64,000 nucleotides of DNA. It comes from JACRCT01 sp049841135. GTDB lineage: Bacteria; Myxococcota; Myxococcia; Myxococcales; UBA5297. Made by a program: the position numbers and the translations under genes. Shown here in pieces: positions 1-10,509 of this stretch (positions within the stretch are counted from its first letter, which is position 1; each line of letters opens with the position of its first letter). The notes beneath the pieces are model-generated. The model was given only the letters and a program-made list of their open reading frames with translations, did not search any database and was not told the origin of the DNA. The stretch spans positions 2,852,001-2,916,000 of the forward strand of contig JASGHK010000004.1 of NCBI GenBank assembly GCA_049841135.1, in the 5' to 3' direction.

Positions 1-673
1 CGATGAGCGGGCCCGCCGTCAGCCCCGCCGCCGCGTGGGGCTTGAAGACCTCCTTCATCTCGAACAGGCCGGCCGCGACCGTGGCGGGGATGGAGAGCAG
101 GAACGAGAAGCGCGCCGCCGCGTCGCGCTGCAGGCCCAGGAAGAGCCCGCCGGTGAGCGTGCAGCCCGAGCGCGACGCGCCGGGGATGAGCGCCACGGCC
201 TGTGCCAGGCCCACGCCGACCGCGTCCTTCAGGGTCACGCTGCCGAGCGGCCGGCCGTGCTTGGCCACCTTCTCCGCGACCGCCAGCAGCACGGCCATGC
301 CGATGGCGGCGTAGGCGATGACGTAGAGCGAGCGGAACTCGCCTTCGATGTGCTTCTTGAGCAGCAGGCCGAGCACCACGACGGGCAGCGTGCCGACGAT
401 GACGTACCAGCCCATGCGCGAGTCGAGGTCCTCGAAGGGCTTCTTGTGCACGAGCCCCAGCACGAAGGCCTTGGCGATGCGCCCGATGTCCTTGGCGAAG
501 TAGAGGACCACCGCCAGGGTCGTCCCCAGCTGGATGATGGCGGTGTAGGCGGCGCCAGGGTCCCCCCAGCCCAGGAGCGCGGGGACGATGCGCAGGTGCG
601 CGGTCGAGCTGATGGGCAGGAACTCGCTGAGGCCCTGCACGACGCCGTAGACGATCGCCTGGAGCAGATCCAT
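1..673 (-). CDS. uppP: Undecaprenyl-diphosphatase UppP (BacA), C-terminus cut by window edge
   Basis: Integral membrane phosphatase that recycles undecaprenyl pyrophosphate to the monophosphate carrier used for peptidoglycan and O-antigen export. On the minus strand the start ATG is at 673-671 and the frame stays open to base 1, giving about 224 residues of a protein usually 265-275 long. The first BacA motif reads GLSEFLPISSTAHL near the N-terminus, and the second, IPGASRSGCTLTGG, is further in. Both are diagnostic of the family. Several hydrophobic helices lie between them. The gene is divergent from the acyl-CoA dehydrogenase gene. The family call is secure; only the truncation is unresolved. 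Confidence 0.95.
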   Translation of the reverse strand, partial: MDLLQAIVYGVVQGLSEFLPISSTAHLRIVPALLGWGDPGAAYTAIIQLGTTLAVVLYFAKDIGRIAKAFVLGLVHKKPFEDLDSRMGWYVIVGTLPVVVLGLLLKKHIEGEFRSLYVIAYAAIGMAVLLAVAEKVAKHGRPLGSVTLKDAVGVGLAQAVALIPGASRSGCTLTGGLFLGLQRDAAARFSFLLSIPATVAAGLFEMKEVFKPHAAAGLTAGPLI

Positions 674-826
674 GGGGGGCGGGTTTAGCCTCAATCGGGT
701 GCCGCCACAAGCGAGCCGGCATGGCCGCGAACGCGAGGCGACGGCCTCCGCTCCGGCATCGGAATCTCTGCCGCCCCAGTGTTACATTCGCCCGCCCACA
801 TGGCAGGCACCCGCACGGGAGAGACC

Positions 827-2011
<1,185 letters not shown>

Positions 2012-2019
2012 GCGACCCC

Positions 2020-3366
2020 ATGACCCCGCTTCCGATCTCCGCTGCCGACGAGGCGCTCGGCCTGCTCGGCGACCTCGTCCGAATCGACACCAGCAACCCT
2101 CCGGGCCGTGAAGCGGCGGCCGCCACGCTCCTCGCCGAACGGCTCAGGCTCGCCGGCTACGAGCCGACCGTCGTCGAGGCCGAGCCCGGGCGTTCGAACC
2201 TGGTCGTGCGCCGAAAAGGCGACGGGACCGGCGGCGCGCCGCTGCTCTTGACCGGGCACCTCGACACCGTCCCCGCCGAGGCCAAGGGCTGGAAGCACCC
2301 GCCGTTCGCCGGCGAGGTCGCCGACGGGTTCCTGTGGGGCCGCGGCGCGCTGGACATGAAGAACCACCTCGCCGCGTGCGCGACGGTGATGCGCCAGCTC
2401 GCGGCCCAGGACGTCAAGCTCAAGCGCGACGTCATCTTCGCCGCGGTCGCCGACGAGGAGGCGACCTGCAAGCTCGGCTCGCGCTTCCTGGTGGAGAAGC
2501 ACCCGGACCTCATCCGCGCCGAGTACGCGATCGGCGAGGCGGGCGGAATCACCGTCCCCATGGGCGGCAAGCGGCTCTATCCCATCCAGGTCGCGCACAA
2601 GGGCGTGGCGTGGATGACCCTGCGCGCCCAGGGCCCCACCGGCCACGGCTCGGTTCCCCGCCCCGACAGCGCGCCGATGCGGCTCGCTCGCTCGGTCATG
2701 CGCTTGGGCAACATGGCGCTGCCGGTCCACGTCACCAGCGCGGCGCGCGGGATGCTCGACGGCCTCGCGGCGGCGGTCGGCGGCAGCGCCGGGCTGACGA
2801 TGAAGCTGCTCAAGAGCCCGTCGCTCGCCGACTTCACGCTCACCGAGATGGTCGACGACGAGCAGCTCCGGGCAGCGCTCGGGGCCTCGCTGCGCAACAC
2901 GGCCTCGGTCACCGGCCTGCGCGCCGGCGGGGGCGCGCCCAACGTCTTCCCCTCCGTCGCCGAGGCCACGGTGGACGGACGGCTGCTCCCAGGGCAGACG
3001 ATGGAGCAGTTCCTCAAGGAGCTCGCCGAGGTCGTCGACGACGACGCCATCACCCTCCAGGTGGACTCGCAGCTCGAGGCCGTCGAGGCGCCCTTCGACA
3101 CCGACCTGTTCAGGCGGATCGAAGCCGCGGTGAAGGCGATGGATCCCCAGGGGCGCCCGTTCCCGTACCTCGCGCCGGGGGCTTCGGACGCGGCCCCGCT
3201 CTCCAAGCTCGGCATCCGCACCTACGGGTTCACGCCGGTCGTCTGGCCGCAGGGAGCGGTCTCGCCGGTGGAGCTGCCGCACGCCATCGACGAGCGGATC
3301 CCGGTCGAGGGATTCCAGCGCGGCGTCCAGGCGCTGTGGGACGTCGTCGTCGGCTTCTGCGGCTGA
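2020..3366 (+). CDS. M20 family zinc peptidase (ArgE/DapE/carboxypeptidase type)
   Basis: Cytoplasmic metallopeptidase/deacylase of 448 residues that would use two zinc ions to hydrolyse an amide bond; the substrate cannot be told from sequence. Metal-site motifs are in family order: TGHLDTVP with the first His near residue 80, GRGALDMKN with the bridging Asp near 112, and ADEEAT with the catalytic and metal Glu pair near 146-147. A His in the dimerisation domain follows (GPTGHGSVPRP). The C-terminus contains the late metal His (ELPHAIDERI). No signal peptide is visible. The start lies 8 nt after the dehydrogenase stop, suggesting a two-gene transcript. Confidence 0.85.
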   Translation: MTPLPISAADEALGLLGDLVRIDTSNPPGREAAAATLLAERLRLAGYEPTVVEAEPGRSNLVVRRKGDGTGGAPLLLTGHLDTVPAEAKGWKHPPFAGEVADGFLWGRGALDMKNHLAACATVMRQLAAQDVKLKRDVIFAAVADEEATCKLGSRFLVEKHPDLIRAEYAIGEAGGITVPMGGKRLYPIQVAHKGVAWMTLRAQGPTGHGSVPRPDSAPMRLARSVMRLGNMALPVHVTSAARGMLDGLAAAVGGSAGLTMKLLKSPSLADFTLTEMVDDEQLRAALGASLRNTASVTGLRAGGGAPNVFPSVAEATVDGRLLPGQTMEQFLKELAEVVDDDAITLQVDSQLEAVEAPFDTDLFRRIEAAVKAMDPQGRPFPYLAPGASDAAPLSKLGIRTYGFTPVVWPQGAVSPVELPHAIDERIPVEGFQRGVQALWDVVVGFCG

Positions 3367-3461
3367 CGCTCGGCCCGGTCGCCTGGCTCCCCCGCGGAAC
3401 CTTCTCGCTCTCGCGCTGTCACAGCATCCAGACGCCCATCACGGGCGGCGAGAGGCGGGCC

Positions 3462-5285
3462 ATGGCGAGTCCCTTCCGGGTACGGGTCTACCGAGGCGAG
3501 CAACTCCTCGACGAGCGCATCTTCAACGAGACGCTGGTCAAGCTCGGCCGGCACTCGAGCGCCCACGTCCCGCTCGACGACCGCGGCGCCTCCTTCGTCC
3601 ACGCCGTCATCACCGTCGACGGCGACGAGCTTGCCCTCACCGACATCAGCGGCCGCGGCACCTTCATCAACGGCAAGAGCATCGGCAAGAGGGTGCTCCT
3701 CCCCGGCGACGAGATCCGCATCGCCGGACTGCGCGTCGTCGTCGACGTTCCGGCCCAGCCAGCGGCGGTCCCCTCCCCTGCTTCGGAGCCGACGCTCGAG
3801 CCACCGGTCGTGGCAGCGCCGCAGCCCGCCCCCGAACCTGCCCCGGTCCCGCTCTCGGAGCCGGCGCCGGTCCCGGTCTCGGAACCCTCGCCCGCGCCCG
3901 TCCCGCCGCCGGTCGAGCGCTCGGAGCCTCGGGCCGCGAGCCCGTTCGGGACCTTCGTCGCCGCCCCGCCCAAGCCGCCGCGCCCTCTGGCCCGCGACGA
4001 GCGTCCCGCGCTGCAGCTCTCTTGCTTCTGGGGCGACCAGCTCCTGCAGGTCACCCAGCACCGCGAGCCCCAAAAGATCCTGATGGGCCCGACGCCGCGC
4101 TGCGAGGTGAAGGCCGGCTCGCGCGAGCTGCCGCTCATCGAACCGGCCGAGGGCGGCTTCGCGCTCAACGTCGAGGAAGGCTTCCGAGCGCACCTGCGCC
4201 GCGGCGAGCAGATCCGCGAGCTCGGACCCGGCGTCCACGCACTGGAGCCCACCGACCAGGCCTGGCTCGAGACCGGCAACCTGCGCGTCGAGGCCTGCTT
4301 CGCCGCGGCGCCCCAGCGGGTGCGCGTCCCGATCGCCGAGACCATCGACTTCCGGCTCGTGAACCTGGTGCTGGCCCTCTCATTCGTCGCGGCGGCGCTG
4401 GCCATCTCCGCCCAGTTCCGCGAGGAGCCGGACGTGGTCGCCGACGACCTCAGCCAGCTGAGCCAGAAGATGGCCATCTACGTCAACCAGCCCATCCAGA
4501 GGCCCAAGGTGCGCACCGACGCCCTCGCCTCGCTCGAGACCACCGAGGCTGCCCCCGCGCCGAAGCACGCCGGCGCCGAAGGCAAGGCCGGCGACCCGAC
4601 CGTGAAGCACGACAAGCCGGCGGTCGGGGCCATCGGCAAGGTGCACATCGACACCAAGAACCTGGTCACGCGGACCGGGGTGCTCGCCGGCTTCGGCGGG
4701 CCCAGCGTCTCCAGCGTCTTCGGAACGCGTGGAGTCGGCGGTGACGTCGTCGCCGCGGTCGGCAACCTCCAAGGCCCCAGCTTCGGCAGCGCGAATGGGA
4801 TGGCAGGCCTGGGGCTGCGCGGGACGGGCCCTGGCGGTGGCGGCGCCTCGCTGCGCACCTTCGGCATCGGCGACATCCAGACGGTCGGCAAGGCCATCGG
4901 CTACGGGACGAAGACCGGGCTGCCCGCGGAGAAGAAGGACGCCCCCATTCCCCAGTTCGACAGCAGCCCGCCCGAAGTGACCGGCTCCATCGACCCCGAG
5001 CTCATCCGCCAGGTCATCCGCAGCCACGTGAACCAGATTCGCTACTGCTACGAGGAGCGGCTGGCGATGAAGCCATCTCTCGCCGGCAAGGTCCGCATCC
5101 GCTTCCTCGTCAACGGAGAGGGCAAGGTGACGCAGGCCTCGGTGGCCGACGGCTCGACGCTGAACGACTCCGAGCTGAGCGCCTGCCTCTTGTCGCGGTT
5201 CCGCTCGTGGATCTTCCCGGCGCCGAAGGGCGGCGGCAGCGCGTTGGTGACCTACCCGGTCTGGCTGCGGCCCACGGGCGAGTAG
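3462..5285 (+). CDS. FHA domain protein with single membrane helix and AgmX/PglI-type C-terminal domain
   Basis: A 607-residue protein. Residues about 5-95 form an FHA phosphothreonine-binding domain: LGRHSSAHV, then a conserved FVHAVI, then GRGTFING. A long Pro/Ala/Glu linker follows, then a second folded stretch. One membrane helix lies around 297-318 (LVLALSFVAAALAISA), and a Gly-rich periplasmic stretch comes next. The last 100 residues match the TonB-like AgmX/PglI C-terminal family common in myxobacteria: paired strands, IRYCYEERL, and a terminal Cys in SACLLSRF. The architecture suggests cytoplasmic phospho-signal reading coupled to a periplasmic energy-transducing or envelope-spanning role. 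That function is inferred. The chosen ATG follows GGCGAGAGGCGGG. Confidence 0.8.
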   Translation: MASPFRVRVYRGEQLLDERIFNETLVKLGRHSSAHVPLDDRGASFVHAVITVDGDELALTDISGRGTFINGKSIGKRVLLPGDEIRIAGLRVVVDVPAQPAAVPSPASEPTLEPPVVAAPQPAPEPAPVPLSEPAPVPVSEPSPAPVPPPVERSEPRAASPFGTFVAAPPKPPRPLARDERPALQLSCFWGDQLLQVTQHREPQKILMGPTPRCEVKAGSRELPLIEPAEGGFALNVEEGFRAHLRRGEQIRELGPGVHALEPTDQAWLETGNLRVEACFAAAPQRVRVPIAETIDFRLVNLVLALSFVAAALAISAQFREEPDVVADDLSQLSQKMAIYVNQPIQRPKVRTDALASLETTEAAPAPKHAGAEGKAGDPTVKHDKPAVGAIGKVHIDTKNLVTRTGVLAGFGGPSVSSVFGTRGVGGDVVAAVGNLQGPSFGSANGMAGLGLRGTGPGGGGASLRTFGIGDIQTVGKAIGYGTKTGLPAEKKDAPIPQFDSSPPEVTGSIDPELIRQVIRSHVNQIRYCYEERLAMKPSLAGKVRIRFLVNGEGKVTQASVADGSTLNDSELSACLLSRFRSWIFPAPKGGGSALVTYPVWLRPTGE

Positions 5286-5297
5286 GCCACCTCGAAC

Positions 5298-5372
5298 GCG
5301 GATCCCCAGCCATCCGGCTGGGCCGGGCACACTTCATGACGCTCGGGCCCGGCCAGATGGCCGGGGATCCGC
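5298..5372. repeat. 75-nt imperfect inverted repeat (hairpin)
   Basis: The outer arms GCGGATCCCC (5298-5307) and GGGGATCCGC (5363-5372) are exact complements. The inner GGCTGGGCCGGGC pairs with GCCCGGCCAGATGGCC. The hairpin sits between two plus-strand genes and has no T-tract, so it may be a factor-dependent terminator, an mRNA-end structure or a repeat element. Confidence 0.6.
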
Positions 5373-5427
5373 ACGCCGGGGCTCCTCGGACCTGACTCGG
5401 AAGGCGGGCGCAAGTATCCTCGGCGCC

Positions 5428-8325
5428 ATGCGCGCCGCGATTGCCCCTCTCGCTCTCTTCAGCCTCGCCCTCCTCGCCGCTTGCCCGACCACTCCGCAGG
5501 CCGGTCCCGATGCCTCCTCCGCCAACCCGGCGGACGCCTCGACGCCGCCCGACGCAGCCGCGATTCCGCCCGACGCGAGCCAGCCCACTCCGTGCGACGG
5601 CACTTCGCGTCCGAGCTGGGCCGAGAAGGCCACCGACCAGCGCTACCTCTTCCGCTGCGGCACGACCGTCCTCGAGCTCACCGTCTTCGACGAAGGCACC
5701 GTTCGCCTGCGCTACCAGGCGGAAGGCAGGCCCGACCGCTCGTTCGCAGTCGTCGGCGCTGCCCTGCCCGCCAAGACCAAGGCTGGCGGCGGCGAGGACC
5801 TCTTCGGCATCTGCACCGACGAGCTGACCGTCCACGTCTTCCCCGACTGCCGCGTGCGCGCGACCCAGGCCGACGGCTCGGTCGTCCTCGAGGACCCGGA
5901 GGGTGGCGGCTACTTCGAGAACGTCAGCGGGCTGCGCGGCGTGAAGCGCTCGCTGCGCTCCGACGAGCACGTCTTCGGCCTGGGCGAGAAGACCGGCCCG
6001 CTCGACAAGCGGGGCATGTCGCTCACCATGCGCAACACCGACGGCTACGACTCGGCCTGGGAGGGCTTCCCGCCGGGGAGCGACCCGCTCTACCAGTCGG
6101 TCCCCTTCTATGTCGGCCTCATCGGCACCTCGGCGTTCGGCGTCTTCACCGACAACACCTGGCGCACCCGCTTCGACCTGGGCAAGACCGACCCCGCGCT
6201 GACGCTGGTCAGCGCCGACGGCGGCGTCATCGACCAGTACGTCTTCGCTGGCCCGACGATGGCGGACGTCCTGCGCCGCTACACGCGCCTGACCGGCCGG
6301 ATGCCGCTGCCGCCGCGCTGGACGCTGGGCTACCACCAGTCGCGCTGGGGCTATTCGCCGGACACCGAGGTGCTCTCCATCGCCCAGAAGCTGCGCAGCG
6401 AGCGCATCCCCGCCGACGGCATGTGGCTCGACATCCAGCACATGGACGGCCTGCGCTCCTTCACCTGGGACAAGACCAACTTCCCCAACCCGGCGAACCT
6501 GGTCTCGCAGCTCGAGGCGCTCGGCTTCAAGACCACGGTCATCGTCGACCCCGGCATCAAGGTCGACGACGCCTGGTCGACCTACAGCAGCGGCGTCGCC
6601 GGCGGCCACTTCCTGCTCGGCGCCGACGGCAAGCCCTTCGTCGGCGAGGTCTGGCCCGGCCCCTCGGTGTTCCCGGACTTCAGCGCGGCCACGACCCGCG
6701 AGTGGTGGAAGTCCCTCCTCGCACCCGACGTCCAGCTCGGCGTCCGCGGCCTGTGGATCGACATGAACGAGCCGGTGAGCTTCGTCACCGCCGACGGCAA
6801 GTCGGTGCCGGACACCGTGGCCGCCGACGGCGACGGCACGCCCACGACCATGGGCGAGATCCACAACGTCTACGCGCTGCTCGAGGCCCAAGCGACCTGG
6901 GAGGGCATGAAGGCCGCCCAACCCGACCGCCGCCCGTTCGTGCTCACCCGCGCCGGGTACGCCGGCGAGCAGCGCTACGTCGCGGTCTGGACGGGGGACG
7001 CGCCGAGCAAGTGGCAGACGCTGCAGGAGACGGTGCCGATGATTTTGGGGATGGGGCTCTCCGGCGTGCCGTTCGTGGGCAGCGACGTCGGCGGCTACGC
7101 AGGTCGCGCGACGCCGGAGATGTTCGCGCGCTGGATGCAGGTCGGCGCCCTCTCGCCCTTCTTCCGCGGCCACACCCAGAACACTGGCGCGCGCCAGGAG
7201 CCGTGGATGTTCGGCACGGAGGTCGAGGACATCAGCCGCGCGGAGATCCAGCGGCGCTACGAGCTCCTGCCCTACCTCTACAGCCTCTTCCGCGAGGCCG
7301 GGCTCTCGGGCGCGCCCATCCTGCGGCCGCTGGTCTGGGACTTCGCCGCGGATCCGCTGACGCACACGCTCGGCGACGAGGTGATGGTCGGTCCCTGGGT
7401 GCTGGTGGCGCCGGTGCTGGAAGAAGACGCCACCAAGCGTTCGGTGTACCTGCCGGCCGGGCGCTGGTTCGAGTCGCTCTCCGGCGCGGTCACCGAAGGC
7501 CCGGCGACCCTCGACGCGGAGCTGACGCTGGCGGCGCGGCCGACCTACGTCCGCGAAGGCGCCATCCTGCCCCACGCCGAGTTCACGCAGTTCGTGGGCG
7601 AGAAGGCGCTCACCGCGCTGGAGCTCGACGTCTACCCCGCGGCCACGGCGACGAGCTTCACGCTCTACGAGGACGAGGGCGACGGCTTCGGCTACGAGTC
7701 GGGCAAGAGTGCCAGCGTCAAGCTCACCGCGCAGCGGACCGCCACCGGCGCCACGCTCACGGCGGCCGCCCGCGAAGGCAGCTTCGATCCCGGTGCCCGG
7801 ACGATCTTCGTCCGCGTCTGGCGAGTCGACCACGCCCCGACCGCCGTGAGCCTCGATGGCGCCGGACTCAACTCGCAGCCGAGCGAGTCCGTGCTGCGCA
7901 CGGCCAAGTCCGGCTGGTTCTGGGATCCGGCGGATCTCTCGCTGCTCGTCGCCTTCGCCGACAAGGCCGCCGGCTTCTCGCTCTCGGCGACCTACGACCC
8001 GAGCCTCGTCGACGCCAAGACCGTGGCCGTCCCGTTCGAGGTCGCCGTCCCCGCCGGCACGCCCGCCGACAAGCCCGTCTGCATCGCCACCTCGGCGGAC
8101 TGGGGCGTCCACACTCCGCTCACCTGGGCCGAGCCCGGCATGCGCGCCGTGGGCAGCGTCCCGGTGCCGCGGGGCGAGTGGTTCTTCTACAAGGTCACCC
8201 GCTGCGACTGGAGCACCGCGGAGATGTGGCCCAACTGCGTTCCATCGCAGAACCGCTACGGCTTCGGCGCGGCGCGGCCCCAGCGGAACGACTCCGTCGC
8301 GGGCTGGGACGACTGGTGCCCATGA
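5428..8325 (+). CDS. Glycoside hydrolase family 31 lipoprotein (alpha-glucosidase-like)
   Basis: Predicted exported alpha-glycosidase of 965 residues. The N-terminus is a lipoprotein signal with the lipobox LLAAC near residue 18, followed by an Asp/Pro/Ala-rich linker. The GH31 catalytic barrel is complete. GLWIDMNEPVSF supplies the nucleophile Asp (about residue 445), and FVGSDVGGY supplies the acid/base Asp (about 553). Beta-sandwich domains follow. The last 100 residues (ADWGVHTPLTWAEPGM, ending in NDSVAGWDDWCP) look like a starch-binding-type module, with paired Cys residues that could form disulfides. Substrate specificity within GH31 (maltose, isomaltose, xylosides) cannot be assigned. 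The protein probably acts at the cell surface on external glycans. Confidence 0.88.
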   Translation: MRAAIAPLALFSLALLAACPTTPQAGPDASSANPADASTPPDAAAIPPDASQPTPCDGTSRPSWAEKATDQRYLFRCGTTVLELTVFDEGTVRLRYQAEGRPDRSFAVVGAALPAKTKAGGGEDLFGICTDELTVHVFPDCRVRATQADGSVVLEDPEGGGYFENVSGLRGVKRSLRSDEHVFGLGEKTGPLDKRGMSLTMRNTDGYDSAWEGFPPGSDPLYQSVPFYVGLIGTSAFGVFTDNTWRTRFDLGKTDPALTLVSADGGVIDQYVFAGPTMADVLRRYTRLTGRMPLPPRWTLGYHQSRWGYSPDTEVLSIAQKLRSERIPADGMWLDIQHMDGLRSFTWDKTNFPNPANLVSQLEALGFKTTVIVDPGIKVDDAWSTYSSGVAGGHFLLGADGKPFVGEVWPGPSVFPDFSAATTREWWKSLLAPDVQLGVRGLWIDMNEPVSFVTADGKSVPDTVAADGDGTPTTMGEIHNVYALLEAQATWEGMKAAQPDRRPFVLTRAGYAGEQRYVAVWTGDAPSKWQTLQETVPMILGMGLSGVPFVGSDVGGYAGRATPEMFARWMQVGALSPFFRGHTQNTGARQEPWMFGTEVEDISRAEIQRRYELLPYLYSLFREAGLSGAPILRPLVWDFAADPLTHTLGDEVMVGPWVLVAPVLEEDATKRSVYLPAGRWFESLSGAVTEGPATLDAELTLAARPTYVREGAILPHAEFTQFVGEKALTALELDVYPAATATSFTLYEDEGDGFGYESGKSASVKLTAQRTATGATLTAAAREGSFDPGARTIFVRVWRVDHAPTAVSLDGAGLNSQPSESVLRTAKSGWFWDPADLSLLVAFADKAAGFSLSATYDPSLVDAKTVAVPFEVAVPAGTPADKPVCIATSADWGVHTPLTWAEPGMRAVGSVPVPRGEWFFYKVTRCDWSTAEMWPNCVPSQNRYGFGAARPQRNDSVAGWDDWCP

Positions 8326-8341
8326 ACGGCGAGCCCGGCCG

Positions 8342-9620
8342 CTACTGGTCGCGCTTGCGCATCACCTTCCACTGCAGCGGCTTCTCCGCGACGAACATCG
8401 CCGCGACGTCGCTGGCCCGCATCAGCATCCACGGGTGGAAGGTGGACGCGCCGTTCTTGGTGAAGAGGATGTCGTCCGCGACGTAGACCGCGCAGTGCAC
8501 CGGCGCGGAGTCCTCGGCGGCGAGCAGGAAGAGGTCGCCGAGCCGGGGATCGCCCGTCGGACGGTCGTAGTCGCGCTCGAGGATCTCCTGGAACGGCTGC
8601 AGGCCCCAGCTCACCTGTTCTCGCGACACGTCCTTCTGGAAGTTCAGGCAGGTGGCGAAGCAGTCCGGGGCCTTGGCCGGCTCGAGCGGTGCCGTCGCGA
8701 ACGTGTAGATGGTCGAGCGCGGGAAGGGCGGCAGCAGCAGCGCCACGTTGACCGTCCCGCCCGCCTGCTGCACCGCCAGGGCCTCGAGGAGCGGGACGAC
8801 GTCGCGCGAGCGCCCCGGCAGCGCCCAGTAGTCCGCCAGCGCGCGGACGTCGGCGCCATGCGGCACCTTCAGCCGGACCATGACCGAGCGCTCGCGGGCC
8901 ATCGTCAGGATGAACGCTTCGCGCTCGGCCACGGAGTCGATGCCCGAGAGGGCGAGATCGATGTCCGAGAAGAGCAGCGTCTCGTGCCGGCGGTAGACCA
9001 GCTGCGAGATGCGCTCGACCGTCTTTGGGCCGAGCGCGGAGTGATCGAACCACTCGGCCGGGCGGGTTCCGGGGAAGCGTGCCGGCTCGCGCTGGTAGCG
9101 GTTCTCGGGGAACGAGGCCAGCGCAGCGTAGAGGCGCTCGCGGGTCGCGGGCTCGAGCGAGAACACGAGGTCGTCGGGCGGGTGGACCGCAATGCCGTCG
9201 GGCAGGCTCTCCCACCTCGCCGACTCGAGCCTCGCCGTCTGCTCTGCCGAGAGGCCCGCCCTCGAGAACCACTCCGGCGCTCGCTCGCGCGGGACCCCAT
9301 GCAGCACCCAGCGGACCGGACGGGCCGCGAGGCCGGCCGAAGAGACGAACTCGGGTGGAGGCTCGAGCGTGAGCGGAGCCACCTCCAGCTCGCCCCAGGC
9401 GCCGGCGCGAGGCGAGGCCGGTCGAGTTGCGGCCTGTGCGGCGCTCCGCGGCTGCGAGAGCACGAGGCCGAGCATGGCTCCGACCGGTGCGACCCAGATG
9501 ACCAAGGTCAGCAGCACCATCGGCTGGGAGAAGCTCCAGGCGAATCGCGCGGTCGGCACCCGTCGGATCGGCGCCGGCCGGCTCCTCCGGGTCCGCCTGG
9601 GCCAGGTCACTGCGTCTCAT
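8342..9620 (-). CDS. Single-helix membrane protein with NlpC/P60-like C-terminal domain; one-base frameshift
   Basis: Function not known. As read, only a GTG at 9610 opens the main frame. The natural start is ATG at 9620 after CTGAGGGACCG, in another frame. Removing one base at about 9531, where GAGCTC reads GAGCTTC, joins the two into a 425-residue protein. The N-terminus is acidic (SDLAQADPEEP), then one membrane helix (MVLLTLVIWVAPVGAML). The long middle part matches nothing I recognise. Near 320 there is a Cys motif, DCFATCLNF. Near 355-375 come GDLFLLAAEDSAPVHCAVYV and ILFTKNG, a Cys/His spacing and GDL strand typical of NlpC/P60-like papain folds. Peptidase or amidase activity on the periplasmic side is inferred only. 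Confidence 0.6.
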
Positions 9621-9754
9621 CGGTCCCTCAGGTTCTGCTGAGTGACGACCGAGTGAATCCGACGTTACGCCGGAGACGTGCGACCCGGACGCTCCGCGAA
9701 GTGCTTCGCGTGCGACACCGCCGCGGGCGCGGTGATGTCCCCCGCACCGCAGAC

Positions 9755-9781
9755 AAGAAAAGGGGCGCCAAGAAGGCGCCC
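9755..9781 (-). terminator. Rho-independent terminator-like hairpin, minus strand
   Basis: On the minus strand GGGCGCC-TTCTT-GGCGCCC is followed by CTTTTCTT. No minus-strand protein gene precedes it. It therefore ends either a small RNA or a leader located at about 9782-9900, upstream of the gene starting at 9620. Confidence 0.45.
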
Positions 9782-9900
9782 GTCACGGCCCTGTCGGCAA
9801 CTGCGCATAACCCATCGATTCGCCACCGGAACGTGACTGCGCGGCCCAAGGAGGCTCCTCGCACGTAGGACGCAGTGTCACGCCCACTGCCATCCTCTGA
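9782..9900 (-). ncRNA. Candidate structured leader or small RNA before a terminator hairpin
   Basis: No known RNA class is recognised. On the minus strand GTCACG and CGTGAC, about 60 nt apart, can close a stem around GGTGGCG...GTTGCC. The terminator-like hairpin at 9755-9781 follows directly. The arrangement, a folded stretch then a terminator and about 130 nt later a start codon, would fit an attenuator or an independent sRNA. Support is only local complementarity. Confidence 0.2.
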
Positions 9901-9912
9901 CCGGAGCCGCCC

Positions 9913-10497
9913 ATGCGCAGGATTTGCGTCCTCTTCGCTGCTTTCGTGCCGCTGGCCTGTTCACCCCACCCTGGCGGAGAGCTCCCGGATGACGCCGGAC
10001 CAGCGAGCGACGCCGGCTTCGTGAGCCTGGTCCCAGCGCACGACGGCGTCACCGCCACCCTGCTCAGAGCCGAAGTCGCGGGGGTCGACACCTCGCACGC
10101 CGGATGGAACGACCTCCACTTCGTCCCCGAAGGGTCGAGCCGCTGTGCCCACCTCGGCTTGGGCGGCAACGCCGGCACGCCCGCCTTCACGATCGCCGTC
10201 TCGTTCCTGTACCGAGGGCCGGGCGACTATGCCGCGGAGGATCCCCACCCGTTCTGCGACGCGCCCGACGGCGGCGTGCCCGCCCCCTGCCACTCCTTCT
10301 CGGCCAAGGCGACGCTCTCGTTGGATGGCGCGGCGCCGCTCGCCGGAACAGGAATCGTGCGGCTCACGCCGGAGTCCCTGTCGGGCAGCGAATGGCGCGC
10401 CGACCACCTGGGCCAGGTCGACCTCTTGTTCCGGGACGGGGTTCGCGCCTACCGGCTGGTCGGCGAGTTCTCCGGCACCTTCTGCAGCATGGAGTGA
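9913..10497 (+). CDS. Hypothetical lipoprotein, 194 aa
   Basis: Not recognised. The first 16 residues form a lipoprotein signal (CVLFAAFVPLAC, then SPHPGGE), followed by a short Asp/Ala/Pro linker. The rest looks like a beta-rich single domain with several Cys residues (CAHLGLGG, PHPFCDAPDGG, PAPCHSFS, and a C-terminal FCSME). These could form disulfides after export. The C-terminal half reads like a modelled property with VGEFSGTFC at the end, a style common in myxobacterial secreted lipoproteins of unknown role. The ATG follows CGGAGCCGCCC. The gene is convergent with the cyclase gene, with 12 nt between the stops. Confidence 0.65.
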   Translation: MRRICVLFAAFVPLACSPHPGGELPDDAGPASDAGFVSLVPAHDGVTATLLRAEVAGVDTSHAGWNDLHFVPEGSSRCAHLGLGGNAGTPAFTIAVSFLYRGPGDYAAEDPHPFCDAPDGGVPAPCHSFSAKATLSLDGAAPLAGTGIVRLTPESLSGSEWRADHLGQVDLLFRDGVRAYRLVGEFSGTFCSME

Positions 10498-10509
10498 GCG
10501 AGCGCGGCC

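Noticed and set aside
5110..8112. 1000-residue open frame on the minus strand across the GH31 gene
   Set aside because: It is the antisense shadow of the GH31 codons: Arg/Gly/Val/His-rich, no domain, no ribosome site.
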